Positions 8,279 to 15,715 of a DNA stretch of 35,551 nucleotides are shown here, piece by piece. Origin of the DNA: Bacteroidales bacterium (GTDB lineage Bacteria; Bacteroidota; Bacteroidia; Bacteroidales; UBA932). The notes below the pieces were generated by a model. The model worked only from the letters and a program-made list of their open reading frames with translations. It had not been told where the DNA came from and did no database searches. The translations under genes and the position numbers were made by a program. The stretch lies in NCBI GenBank assembly GCA_017553405.1, contig JAFZME010000116.1, positions 1 through 35,551 on the forward strand, read 5' to 3'. The number at the start of each line of letters is the position of its first letter. The first letter of the stretch is position 1.

Positions 8279-8292
8279 CGTTTCTAACTTCG
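8262..8292 (+). promoter_or_regulatory. possible promoter for the lipoprotein gene
   Basis: TAACTTCG at 8285-8292 differs from TAnnTTTG by one base. TTTTG at 8262-8266 sits 18 bases upstream as a possible -33 box; it is also the right arm of the preceding terminator. The ATG follows 19 bases after the -7 box. Confidence 0.45.
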
Positions 8293-8311
8293 TGGGAAAA
8301 AACGAAGAGGA

Positions 8312-9541
8312 ATGAAACTGAAAATTTTTTTGGTAGCGGTCGCGCTTCTGTCCCTGTCCCCGGGCTGTGACTATCTCAAGGAGCCCGGCCTCGGCGGGAG
8401 ACCCCGCTGGTACATCAAGTCTCCGCCTCCCATAAACGATGTAGTGGAGGTGCCGGAGGGGTACAATATGTATGTGACCGCCTTCGAGTACCCGGACGGC
8501 TATGATTACATCCGCGACACCCTCCACGGTGCCGGAGCGTCCATCGTCCTGTACCGTGACGGCGAAAAGGTGCTGTCAATGCCCGCTGACGGGATTTCCC
8601 CGGACGAATGCCGTGTCGTGGACGGGCGTTTGTACACGCCTGTGAGTTCGGGCGGAAAGACAAGGATGCTGTGCGACGGGGAGCCCCTTTTCAGTTACGA
8701 TGGGGAAGAGGCTGTCGGGAGCATCGTTTCCGACGGAGAATCGGTGTACACCCTTGGCCGGAGCCTTACCGACGGCGGCTTTTGCTGCCGTAAAGACGGT
8801 GCCGTGCTGTATTCCGTGCAGAAAGGGACGGTGGTGGGACCGGCGGACGGAGATGGGGCCCTGCGGCTCGACGGGGACGACTGCGTGTTCTTCTACAGTG
8901 TGCCGATGGTTTCGGTCGGCGGGCAGAAAAGCCTTTACTATATGGTCAGGAACGGAGAGCAGACGCAGCTCAACGTACCTGTCGAGGTGTCTGGCGTCTT
9001 CGACGCTGTGAGGATGGACGGGACCGTCTATGTGGCGGCGTCCGTTTCGCTTTCGGCCGGCAGGGCGGCCCTGTACTGCGACGGCTCCAGGGTGGTCCTT
9101 GCCCAGACTGCCGTCAACGGGAAGCTGTCCGGCCTCAGGCTGTTCTTTCTTGAAGATCAGGTCTATGTCACCGGCTTTCTGGCTTCCGGCGGCAAGATGA
9201 ACCGTATGGTGTGGAATGCGTCCGGGAAGGTGGTATTCCGCATAGAGTGCTACGACTTCCATTGGATATATCCGGCCCCGGCGGGCTATTACGCAGTGGA
9301 AAGGAAAGGGGATGAAATCCTGTTTTCATTGGGTACGACAACCCTTTTTCAGACACAGGCCCGCTTCTGGGGCAGCCGGTGCGCGGAATACTTCGGCGGC
9401 GGATTCCACGCCGCCCTGCTCGATCCCGACGGGAAGTCAAGTACGCTGTACCGTTCCGACGGGACGGCGGCAATGACTGTAAAAGGCTTGATAACGGAGG
9501 TCTGTTACTCTGCGCTAATCCTCCCAGGAGACGACCCTTGA
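8312..9541 (+). CDS. lipoprotein of unknown function
   Basis: A 409-residue protein with a lipoprotein signal peptide: MKLK, a hydrophobic core LFLVAVALL-type stretch, then LSPGC with Cys at residue 19, so it should be lipidated and exported. I do not recognise the mature domain. It contains several similar blocks of about 40-50 residues built around DG turns and aromatic strands, for example LYRDGEKVLSM, SDGESVYTLG and CRKDGAVLYSV, which suggests a beta-propeller or other repeated beta fold. It has its own putative promoter and is bounded upstream by a terminator. Its last 27 bases overlap the 3' end of tsaE on the other strand. No catalytic motif was seen. Confidence 0.85.
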   Translation: MKLKIFLVAVALLSLSPGCDYLKEPGLGGRPRWYIKSPPPINDVVEVPEGYNMYVTAFEYPDGYDYIRDTLHGAGASIVLYRDGEKVLSMPADGISPDECRVVDGRLYTPVSSGGKTRMLCDGEPLFSYDGEEAVGSIVSDGESVYTLGRSLTDGGFCCRKDGAVLYSVQKGTVVGPADGDGALRLDGDDCVFFYSVPMVSVGGQKSLYYMVRNGEQTQLNVPVEVSGVFDAVRMDGTVYVAASVSLSAGRAALYCDGSRVVLAQTAVNGKLSGLRLFFLEDQVYVTGFLASGGKMNRMVWNASGKVVFRIECYDFHWIYPAPAGYYAVERKGDEILFSLGTTTLFQTQARFWGSRCAEYFGGGFHAALLDPDGKSSTLYRSDGTAAMTVKGLITEVCYSALILPGDDP

Positions 9542-9940
9542 CGAGTCCGGGGCCACGGTGATATGGACTCTGAGCGCATCCTCCGGGATGAGCGGCTCGA
9601 TGTTTTCCGGCCACTCGGCTATGCAGAGTGCTCCGCTGTCGATGTAGTCGTAGAAACCGATGTCGAGGGCTTCTTCGATGCGGGTGATGCGGTAGAAGTC
9701 GAAGTGGTAGATGCTCTCGCCGCCGCGGGTGAGGTATTCGTTCACTATAGCGAAGGTGGGTGAGCTGACGGCATCTTCTTCGACGCCCTTGACGCGGCAG
9801 AGGGCGGAGGTAAAGGTCGTCTTCCCCGCGCCCATCGGGGCGTAGAGGGCGATGAAATTCCTCCCGGCAGTCTCTTTTGCGAACTGCGCGGCGGCTTTGT
9901 CAATCCCGTCGAGGCCGGCTATTGTGATACTGTGTTTCAT
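9515..9940 (-). CDS. tsaE: tRNA threonylcarbamoyladenosine biosynthesis ATPase TsaE
   Basis: P-loop ATPase that works with TsaB and TsaD in making t6A37 in ANN-decoding tRNAs. The Walker A is APMGAGKTTF (GAGKTT, residues 37-42). The switch-like SSPTFAIVNEY and the conserved IYHFDFYRI and LCIAEWPE blocks are all TsaE features. The length of 141 residues from the ATG at 9940 is typical; an in-frame extension to 10198 would run into comM and was rejected. The gene is divergent from comM with a 39-base gap. Its 3' end overlaps the lipoprotein gene tail to tail by 27 bases. Confidence 0.94.
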   Translation of the reverse strand: MKHSITIAGLDGIDKAAAQFAKETAGRNFIALYAPMGAGKTTFTSALCRVKGVEEDAVSSPTFAIVNEYLTRGGESIYHFDFYRITRIEEALDIGFYDYIDSGALCIAEWPENIEPLIPEDALRVHITVAPDSSRVVSWED

Positions 9941-9960
9941 CCTGCACTCTGTTTTCGGGT

Positions 9961-9969
9961 GCAAAAATA
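9961..9969 (-). promoter_or_regulatory. -7 box for tsaE
   Basis: Read on the minus strand this is TATTTTTGC, an exact TAnnTTTG match, ending 20 bases before the tsaE ATG. No -33 box was assigned. Confidence 0.55.
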
Positions 9970-9979
9970 AGAAAAATAT

Positions 9980-11539
9980 ATGCTTGTTTACGTACATTCC
10001 GCAAAATGCGTGGGGATTGAGGCCCTCCCCATTATGGTCGAAATCGACATCACTGCCGGTGTCGGAATCCATCTCGTAGGCCTTGCAGACGCTGCGGTCA
10101 GGGAGAGCCTGCTGCGTATGGTGACGGCCCTCCAGTCGAAGGGCTTCAGGATTCCTGGCAAGAAGATAGTAATCAATCTGGCGCCGGCTGATCTCCATAA
10201 AAGCGGCAGCGGCTACGACCTTCCAATAGCGCTCGGCATCGTGGCGGCGTCCGGCCAGAGGGAACTTCCAGGGATAGATAAATACCTGATTATGGGAGAA
10301 TTGGGGCTTGACGGCAGCATACGCTACGTGCCGGGGAGCCTTCCGGTGGCGGAGCTGTCGGCGGCGCTTGGCCTTAAAGGTTGCATTATGCCCGAAAGGG
10401 CGGCGCTTGAGGCCGTCGACTCCTCCTCCGTGGATATCTACGGAGTCAGGGATTTCGACGATGTGCTCAGGATACTCTCATCGGAGGAGCCTTGCCGGGA
10501 CCTGCTTGCGCAGAGCTCGCCTCTCTATGAGGAGCTTTCGTCAGGGAGTCTGATATCCCCATACGACGACTGTCCCGATTTTTCCGCCATAATCGGCCAG
10601 GAGGGAGCCAAGCGCGGGGTTGAAATCGCGGCCGCCGGCGGCCATAACCTGATTATGGTCGGGCCGCCGGGCTCCGGGAAAAGCTCCCTGGCGAAGGCGA
10701 TGGCGGGGATACTGCCGCCGATGACGAGAGAGGAGGCCATAGTCACGTCGAAGGTCTGGTCGGTATCCGGCAAGGGGGAGAGCAGCTACGGGCTGGTACG
10801 GCATAGGCCTTTCCGGGCTCCGCACCATTCCGCTTCTATGGCGGCGCTCATCGGCGGCGGCTCGGGAGAGAACATCCTGCCCGGCGAGGTAAGCCTCGCT
10901 TCCAACGGCATCCTTTTTCTGGATGAGTTCTGCGAGGCCCCGAAATCCGTTCTGGAGGCCCTCCGGGGGCCGATGGAGGACAGGAAAGTGACAATCTCCA
11001 GGCTCAAGTCGAAGGTGGTCTATCCGGCGTCATTTATGCTGGTCGCGGCGTCCAACCCCTGCCCGTGCGGCTACTATGGAGAGGGCGACCGCTGCACCTG
11101 CACGGCAGGCCAGCGTGCGGGCTATCTTGCCAAACTGTCCGGCCCCTTGATGGACCGTCTGGACATCCAGGTCTGGATGCATCCTGTCGACACCAAAAAG
11201 CTTGTCCGTGGGAGCAGGGCCGAGCCTTCCAGTGCAGTGGCGGAACGGGTGCTCCGGGCGAGGGAGGTGCAGCAGCGCCGCTTCGCCGGCACCCAGGTCT
11301 TCACCAACGCCCAGATGGGCTCGCACGAGCTGGAGCGCTACTGCCCCCTCGACGCCCCCTGCCGCGAACTCCTCGAGACATTCATCGACAAGATGGGGCT
11401 CTCCGCCAGGGCGTATTCCCGCATCATCAAGATTGCCCGCACCATCGCCGACCTCGCCGGCGCCCCCGACATCCTCCCCGAGTACCTCGCCGAAGCCGCC
11501 TCCTACCGCTTCCTTGACAGGAGAAATATTTTTGAATAA
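9980..11539 (+). CDS. comM: YifB/ComM family Mg-chelatase-like AAA+ ATPase
   Basis: A 519-residue AAA+ protein of the ComM/YifB family; ComM is a hexameric helicase that promotes branch migration during DNA uptake and recombination. The N-terminal Lon-like domain holds VEIDITAGVGIHLVGLADAAVRES. The ATPase domain has Walker A GPPGSGKSSLAKAMAG, the RPFRAPHHSAS block, Walker B GILFLDEF and the cysteine motif CPCGYYGEGDRCTC. The C-terminal domain contains the AYSRIIKIARTIADLAG segment. The length is normal. Whether this organism is naturally transformable cannot be told from the window. The last codons contain the -33 box of the hicA promoter. Confidence 0.93.
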   Translation: MLVYVHSAKCVGIEALPIMVEIDITAGVGIHLVGLADAAVRESLLRMVTALQSKGFRIPGKKIVINLAPADLHKSGSGYDLPIALGIVAASGQRELPGIDKYLIMGELGLDGSIRYVPGSLPVAELSAALGLKGCIMPERAALEAVDSSSVDIYGVRDFDDVLRILSSEEPCRDLLAQSSPLYEELSSGSLISPYDDCPDFSAIIGQEGAKRGVEIAAAGGHNLIMVGPPGSGKSSLAKAMAGILPPMTREEAIVTSKVWSVSGKGESSYGLVRHRPFRAPHHSASMAALIGGGSGENILPGEVSLASNGILFLDEFCEAPKSVLEALRGPMEDRKVTISRLKSKVVYPASFMLVAASNPCPCGYYGEGDRCTCTAGQRAGYLAKLSGPLMDRLDIQVWMHPVDTKKLVRGSRAEPSSAVAERVLRAREVQQRRFAGTQVFTNAQMGSHELERYCPLDAPCRELLETFIDKMGLSARAYSRIIKIARTIADLAGAPDILPEYLAEAASYRFLDRRNIFE

Positions 11540-11563
11540 TAGTATCATTTTTAGTATCTTTGC
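11531..11563 (+). promoter_or_regulatory. promoter of hicAB
   Basis: TTTG at 11531-11534 (within a TTTTTG run, inside the last codons of comM) and TATCTTTGC at 11555-11563, spacer 20 bases; both boxes match consensus. The -7 box ends one base before the annotated hicA ATG, so the mRNA would have essentially no leader. Confidence 0.75.
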
Positions 11564-11564
11564 A

Positions 11565-11816
11565 ATGTCAAAAAAAGATAAACTGAAAGAGCGGTTTAAA
11601 AAGTTGCCAAATGATTTTTCTTTCGATGAACTTGTGAGATTGTTTGCGTCAGTTGGCTTTATGTTAGATAATAAAGGTTCCACCTCTGGTTCAAGAGCGA
11701 GATTCAGAAACGGTGACAATGTATATTGCCTTCATCGACCACATCCTGAAAATATTGTAAAAAGGGGAGTGCTCAAAAATATCTACGATTACCTTAAGTC
11801 ACAAAAATTACTATAA
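11565..11816 (+). CDS. hicA: HicA-family toxin (mRNA interferase)
   Basis: An 83-residue protein resembling HicA/YcfA toxins, small dsRNA-binding-fold RNases that cleave mRNA. DFSFDELVRLFASVGF matches the first helix region. GSRARF replaces the more common GSHH loop, as in a known variant subgroup, and LHRPHPENIVKRGVLKNIYDYL carries the conserved His residues and terminal helix. Base composition is much more AT-rich than the neighbours (AAA, GAT, TTT codons), a sign of transfer. The ATG is one base after the -7 box; if the transcript starts a few bases later, a TTG at codon 14 (just before the conserved domain) would be the alternative start. hicB begins 2 bases after its stop codon. Confidence 0.82.
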   Translation: MSKKDKLKERFKKLPNDFSFDELVRLFASVGFMLDNKGSTSGSRARFRNGDNVYCLHRPHPENIVKRGVLKNIYDYLKSQKLL

Positions 11817-11817
11817 A

Positions 11818-12159
11818 ATGGGCTTGTTACATTACAAAGGATTTACCGGTTGTGTTGAATATGATGAGAAAGATAATTCTTTCTATGGCCATGTTCTTGG
11901 TCTGCGACAAGACGGTATTAGTTATGAAGGAAATACTGCCGAATGTCTGAAAAAGGATTTTGAGGATAGTATTGATGATTATTTGTCGTATTGTGCAGAA
12001 ATCGGGAAGCAACCCGAACGACCATTCAGTGGGAAGTTAGTTATAAGAATGACGTCTGATTTGCACAGAGAAGCGGCAGAAAAGGCTTATGCTATTGGGA
12101 TAAGTCTAAACGAATTTATTAATCGTGCAATAATTTCTGCAATGGTCGGGGTGATGTGA
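11818..12159 (+). CDS. hicB: HicB-family antitoxin
   Basis: A 113-residue antitoxin with the usual two parts. The N-terminal HicB fold, LHYKGFTGCVEYDEKDNSFYGHVLGL, would bind HicA. The C-terminal ribbon-helix-helix-like segment, FSGKLVIRMTSDLHREAAEKA followed by NEFINRAI, would bind the operon promoter and repress it. Codon use is AT-rich like hicA. The gene runs tail to tail into the tRNA-Pro gene: the last five codons and stop (12143-12159) lie within the tRNA 3' acceptor/CCA sequence. That suggests the pair arrived beside the tRNA and acquired its final codons from it. Confidence 0.88.
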   Translation: MGLLHYKGFTGCVEYDEKDNSFYGHVLGLRQDGISYEGNTAECLKKDFEDSIDDYLSYCAEIGKQPERPFSGKLVIRMTSDLHREAAEKAYAIGISLNEFINRAIISAMVGVM

Positions 12160-12219
12160 CTCGAACACACGACCCTCTGGTCCCAAACCAGATGCGCTAG
12201 CCAACTGCGCCACACCCCG
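12143..12219 (-). tRNA. tRNA-Pro(UGG)
   Basis: Read on the minus strand, the acceptor stem is CGGGGTG/CACCCCG with discriminator A, and an encoded CCA lies at 12145-12143. The anticodon stem TCTGG/CCAGA encloses the loop TTTGGGA, giving anticodon UGG. The T arm GTGTG-TTCGAGT-CACAT is normal with one G-U pair. The 3' end overlaps hicB on the other strand. Confidence 0.96.
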
Positions 12220-12229
12220 AAATGTGACC

Positions 12230-12262
12230 GCAAAGATACTCATCCTTCCGCAAACTGCAAAA
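12230..12262 (-). promoter_or_regulatory. promoter of tRNA-Pro
   Basis: On the minus strand, TTTTG (12262-12258) is followed by a 19-base spacer and TATCTTTGC (12238-12230). Both boxes are consensus, and the tRNA begins 10 bases after the -7 box. Confidence 0.85.
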
Positions 12263-12276
12263 TTCCCGGCGCCAGT

Positions 12277-12368
12277 GTGCCCGGTGGTGCTTGGAACGAC
12301 ATCACCGGGCACGAAAACCCCGCAAAAACGTATCCGGTGGTGCTCCCCGCGACATCACCGGGCACACT
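12277..12368 (+). repeat. REP/BIME-like double-hairpin repeat, copy A
   Basis: A 92-bp element with two hairpins. The first has arms GTGCCCGGTGGTG and CATCACCGGGCAC (12277-12289 / 12300-12312) with a 10-base loop. The linker GAAAACCCCGCAAAAACGT covers 12313-12331. The second has arms CCGGTGGTG and CATCACCGG (12334-12342 / 12353-12361), also with a 10-base loop. The element ends with GCACACT, so its termini are also inverted copies of each other. Copy B at 15716-15807 has the same length and 9 differences. It lies 13 bases before the start of the REP-associated transposase gene. Confidence 0.9.
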
Positions 12369-12381
12369 AAAAATAATTTAT

Positions 12382-13230
12382 ATGAAATTTTGGTTTGTAA
12401 CGACCGAGCATTTGGCTGACCGGCTCTGGTTTAAGGAGACAGATGACTTTATAAAGGCGATGAACATCGTGGCGATTATCGCGGCGACGCTCCCCGTCAG
12501 CGTAATCGCATTTGTGTTGATGTCAAACCACGTCCACTTCGTCCTCGGCTGCGACGAGGAGACTGCGAGGGCTTTTATAATGCGCTTCAAGAAAATATAT
12601 TCGCAATACTTCGAGAAGAAATACTCGTCGAAGGAGCTTCTCCGCAAAAACGGGATTGATATCCGCCCCCTCACCATCGGGGACGAGTCCTTCGAGAAGG
12701 CTGTCGCTTACACGCTGATGAACCCCGTGGCGGCGAATATCTGCCGGCACTCATTTCTATATCCCTGGGGGACGGGAGAACTGTTCTTCAGTGAGGTAAA
12801 ACCCAAATTGACGAGGGTTGACAGTATAAGCGGCAGGGCCCTGGCCAGGATTCTCCACAGCCGTGTAACCCTGCCGGGCAAATTCCTTGTTGATGAGAGA
12901 GGATATGTCAATCCGTCCTCATATGTGCCAGTGGAGTTCGTGGAGTCTGTATTCGCAACGCCGAAACGGATGAATTATTTTCTTACGAATTCCTCAAAGG
13001 CCCGTCAGGTAAACGACCTCCCTTCTTTCCCGGACCAGTTGGTTCTTTCGGCCTTAGGGGCCCTGTGCTCGTCACTTTTCCACAAAGGCTCTGTCGCCGA
13101 CCTGACAGATGGGCAGGCGGCAGAGCTGTTCAAGCAGATCCGCTACCGCTTCTCCGCGGACCCGGCCCAAATCGCACGCGTCGCCGGCGTCCCCTACGAC
13201 ACCGTCGCCCGGCTCCTGGACTCTCTATGA
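12382..13230 (+). CDS. REP-associated tyrosine transposase (Y1/HUH, IS200-like)
   Basis: A 282-residue Y1-family protein. The HUH metal motif is in MSNHVHFVL (His50, His52). The catalytic tyrosine is probably Tyr110 in VAYTLMNPVAAN, matching the YxxxNPV pattern of RAYT proteins. Such enzymes nick and join single-stranded DNA at REP hairpins. The C-terminal part, PAQIARVAGVPYDTVARLLDSL, looks like a helix-turn-helix that could bind DNA. ATG 12382 was chosen; the frame continues upstream through the repeat to a GTG at 12277, which would add repeat-encoded residues and is unlikely. There is no tnpB partner. The adjacent 92-bp repeat is its probable substrate. Confidence 0.88.
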   Translation: MKFWFVTTEHLADRLWFKETDDFIKAMNIVAIIAATLPVSVIAFVLMSNHVHFVLGCDEETARAFIMRFKKIYSQYFEKKYSSKELLRKNGIDIRPLTIGDESFEKAVAYTLMNPVAANICRHSFLYPWGTGELFFSEVKPKLTRVDSISGRALARILHSRVTLPGKFLVDERGYVNPSSYVPVEFVESVFATPKRMNYFLTNSSKARQVNDLPSFPDQLVLSALGALCSSLFHKGSVADLTDGQAAELFKQIRYRFSADPAQIARVAGVPYDTVARLLDSL

Positions 13231-13236
13231 GCACAC

Positions 13237-13258
13237 GGCGCTTGGGCTTTGAGGAAAA
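13237..13258 (+). repeat. 22-bp direct repeat, left copy
   Basis: The word beginning GGCGCTTGGGCTTTGAGG and ending AAAA is identical to 15951-15972. It starts 6 bases after the transposase stop. The two copies bracket the methyltransferase-nuclease pair and repeat copy B. Confidence 0.88.
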
Positions 13259-13316
13259 ATTTCTGCGCTTTGGCGTGGGCTGGACTTATCTGGTGACAAG
13301 GCTTCCTAGGGCCGCT

Positions 13317-13346
13317 GGCATGGATAATAAAGTCCATGCCTTTTTT
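13317..13346 (+). terminator. rho-independent terminator (or attenuator) before the methyltransferase gene
   Basis: GGCATGGA (13317-13324) pairs perfectly with TCCATGCC (13333-13340) around an 8-base loop and is followed by six T. It ends 56 bases before the methyltransferase ATG. It most simply ends the transposase transcript, but it could act as an attenuator if the methyltransferase is read from upstream. The 172-base gap 13231-13402 otherwise holds only the left 22-bp repeat. Confidence 0.85.
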
Positions 13347-13402
13347 ATGCCCTGGAAAGCTTTGGTCAGGATAAGTCGCAAGTGCCGTAAGATGCGCAGC
13401 TT

Positions 13403-14533
13403 ATGGCCAACAATTCGAATCTTGGCGCCGCAAAGGCTGCCAAGAATGACGAGTTCTACACCCAGTATGCGGACATCCAGAAGGAGATCAACGCTTACCT
13501 GGAGTACAACCCGGACACCTTCCGTGACAAGACGGTGCTTTTGCCGTGTGACGATCCGGAATGGAGCAATTTCACCCGATTCTTTGCCCAGAACTTCGAA
13601 CGCCTGGGTCTGAAACGGCTCATCAGTACTTCCTATGCCGTTGAGAGCAAGAAGTATAAGGACTACGAGCCCACCCTCTTCGAGACAGAGAGCCCTTTGT
13701 TCGATATCGACAAGACCCGCATCAAGGGCAAAATCTTCGAACTCACCCGCGACACCAACCAAAACGGACGCATAGACATCGATGACTTGGAATGGCACTA
13801 CCTTGAAGGCGATGGCGATTTCCGAAGTCCGGAGGTGTGCGCCCTGCGGGACGAGGCCGATATCATAGTGACTAATCCGCCTTTTTCTCTGTTCAGGGAG
13901 TTTCTAAACTGGATTGTTGATGCCCAGAAATGCTTTCTGATAATAGGTAACCAGAATGCAATTGGATATAAAGAACTCTTCCATCTTGTAAAGGAGAATA
14001 AACTTTGGCTAGGGGCTACTGGCTTTATGTCGGACATGGTATTCGGCGTCCCCAAAGGGGCAGAAGTTGACCCTAAAGACAAAGCCAAGGCAGAAAGACT
14101 TGGGTATATCGGTGATTTCACCAGGCTCGGTAATTCGTGCTGGTTTACAAATCTTGACCACGGGCGTCGTCATGAGCCCATGAAGCTGATGTCCTTGCAG
14201 GACAACATTAGATACGGCAAACACAAAGATATACGCGAATATGGTTATTTGAAGATGGATAATTACGACGCAATTGAAGTGAAGTATCCGGATGCCATTC
14301 CTAATGATTATCGTGGTGTGATGGGTGTCGCCATCACCTTCTTGGACAAATATTGTCCTGAGCAGTTTGAAATCGTTGGCATAGCAGACAGGGGCAATGA
14401 ATGGGGAATCAAAACGAAGGAATACACGCTAGCAGATGCCCCTAATCCAGGAGATTTGAACAGAGGAGCTGTAGTTATTCGTGATGGTGCGTATGAAATG
14501 CTGTATAAACGAATCTTAATAAAACGGATATGA
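13403..14533 (+). CDS. EcoRI-type adenine-specific DNA methyltransferase
   Basis: A 376-residue protein of the M.EcoRI-like family, N6-adenine methyltransferases using S-adenosylmethionine. Visible features are NDEFYTQYADIQKEI near residue 15, CDDPEWSNFTRFF at residues 49-61, LGLKRLISTSY, and the catalytic motif IIVTNPPFSLF (NPPF at 158-161). Near the C-terminus MGVAITFLDKY and FEIVGIADRGNEW match the family's conserved end. No EcoRI-like endonuclease is nearby; instead the stop overlaps (ATGA) a DUF262-HNH gene. Composition is a little less GC-rich than the core genes. The recognition site cannot be deduced; the family name does not imply GAATTC specificity. Confidence 0.9.
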   Translation: MANNSNLGAAKAAKNDEFYTQYADIQKEINAYLEYNPDTFRDKTVLLPCDDPEWSNFTRFFAQNFERLGLKRLISTSYAVESKKYKDYEPTLFETESPLFDIDKTRIKGKIFELTRDTNQNGRIDIDDLEWHYLEGDGDFRSPEVCALRDEADIIVTNPPFSLFREFLNWIVDAQKCFLIIGNQNAIGYKELFHLVKENKLWLGATGFMSDMVFGVPKGAEVDPKDKAKAERLGYIGDFTRLGNSCWFTNLDHGRRHEPMKLMSLQDNIRYGKHKDIREYGYLKMDNYDAIEVKYPDAIPNDYRGVMGVAITFLDKYCPEQFEIVGIADRGNEWGIKTKEYTLADAPNPGDLNRGAVVIRDGAYEMLYKRILIKRI

Positions 14534-15702
14534 TAGCACGGCTTGTAACCGACTGGAGCATCGGCGATATCTGCAAAGGCTTCCAGTATAATGAATATGA
14601 AGGTAAGGGCCTCTATGGCCTGTCTGGGCGATTGACCATACAACCGGAGTTCCAGCGACATTATCTCTATGCAGAAAACGGCGGCAAAAAGGAGGTAGAT
14701 GTAATCCAGTCCGTGCGGAACGGCTATCCGCTGGGTCTCATCTATTTCTCGAAGGTGGGTGAAGACCAGTACGAGGTGCTGGACGGGCAGCAGCGCATCA
14801 CCTCCCTGGGGCGCTTCATCACTGAGAAGTTTGCCTGGATAGACGCCGACGGGCGGCCGTGGTATTTCGGCGCCCTGAATCCGAACGAGCAGGAAAAGTT
14901 TCTGAATACCAAACTCTTGATCTATATCTGCGAGGGGACTGAGAAAGAAATCAAAGACTGGTTCCGGACCATCAATATCGTCGGAATTCCGCTCAATACG
15001 CAGGAAACCCTCAACGCCGTGTATTCCGGCCCGTTCGTGACAAAGGCCAAGGAAGAGTTCTCCAATTCCAATAATACCAATATTAACAAGTGGAACTGTT
15101 TCATCAGCGGTACGGCCAAACGGCAGGACTTCCTGGCTGCGGCACTGGAATGGATCAGTCGGGGCCATACTGAGGACTATATGGCTGCGCACCGCTACGA
15201 TGAGGGTATCGGCGAGATGAAGGCTTACTTTATTTCTGTCATTGAATGGATTACCTCCGTGTTCGATATGGCTCCGGAGAAGGAAATGTGCGGCCTTAAA
15301 TGGGGAGAGCTATACGAAAAGTTCCACACACGGGCCTACAACCCGACGGTGGTGGCTGTCAAAGTGCGTGAACTATACGAAAGCTTTTACGTAAAGGAGA
15401 AGAAGGGCATCTTTGAATACATTCTGGGCGGGTGCGAAGAGCCGCGCCTGCTGAATGTGCGTGTGTTTGACGAGCCGACGAAAAAGGCGGTGTATGCCTC
15501 CCAGACTGAGAAAGCGGAGGCGAATGGTGTATCAAACTGCCCTTACTGCGCCATCGGCCACGACGCCAATCGTACTCGGATCTGGAAGCTGGCGGAAATG
15601 GATGCGGACCACGTCACCGCCTGGAGTAAGGGCGGTGAAACTTCGATTGAAAACTGCCAGATGCTCTGCAAAACTCACAACCGAGCCAAAGGCAACCGCT
15701 AA
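14530..15702 (+). CDS. DUF262 (GmrS/ParB-like) domain protein with C-terminal HNH nuclease
   Basis: A 390-residue protein. The N-terminal DUF262 domain carries QPEFQRHY near residue 39 and the diagnostic DGQQR motif at residues 85-89, the region tied to nucleotide use in GmrSD-type type IV restriction enzymes. The C-terminus is a zinc-supported HNH nuclease: CPYC (Cys337, Cys340), ADHVTAWSKGG (His361), Asn375, then CKTHN (Cys380, His383). It is translationally coupled to the methyltransferase by ATGA. The pairing suggests a modification-dependent or modification-blocked restriction system, but this is inference. The repeat copy B starts 14 bases after its stop. Confidence 0.88.
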   Translation: MIARLVTDWSIGDICKGFQYNEYEGKGLYGLSGRLTIQPEFQRHYLYAENGGKKEVDVIQSVRNGYPLGLIYFSKVGEDQYEVLDGQQRITSLGRFITEKFAWIDADGRPWYFGALNPNEQEKFLNTKLLIYICEGTEKEIKDWFRTINIVGIPLNTQETLNAVYSGPFVTKAKEEFSNSNNTNINKWNCFISGTAKRQDFLAAALEWISRGHTEDYMAAHRYDEGIGEMKAYFISVIEWITSVFDMAPEKEMCGLKWGELYEKFHTRAYNPTVVAVKVRELYESFYVKEKKGIFEYILGGCEEPRLLNVRVFDEPTKKAVYASQTEKAEANGVSNCPYCAIGHDANRTRIWKLAEMDADHVTAWSKGGETSIENCQMLCKTHNRAKGNR

Positions 15703-15715
15703 AATGCCGGTCGCT

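Noticed and set aside
12277..12381. N-terminal extension of the transposase through repeat A (GTG start)
   Set aside because: The extension is translated repeat sequence; the same peptide frame in copy B carries several amino-acid changes, so the DNA hairpins rather than a peptide appear to be kept.
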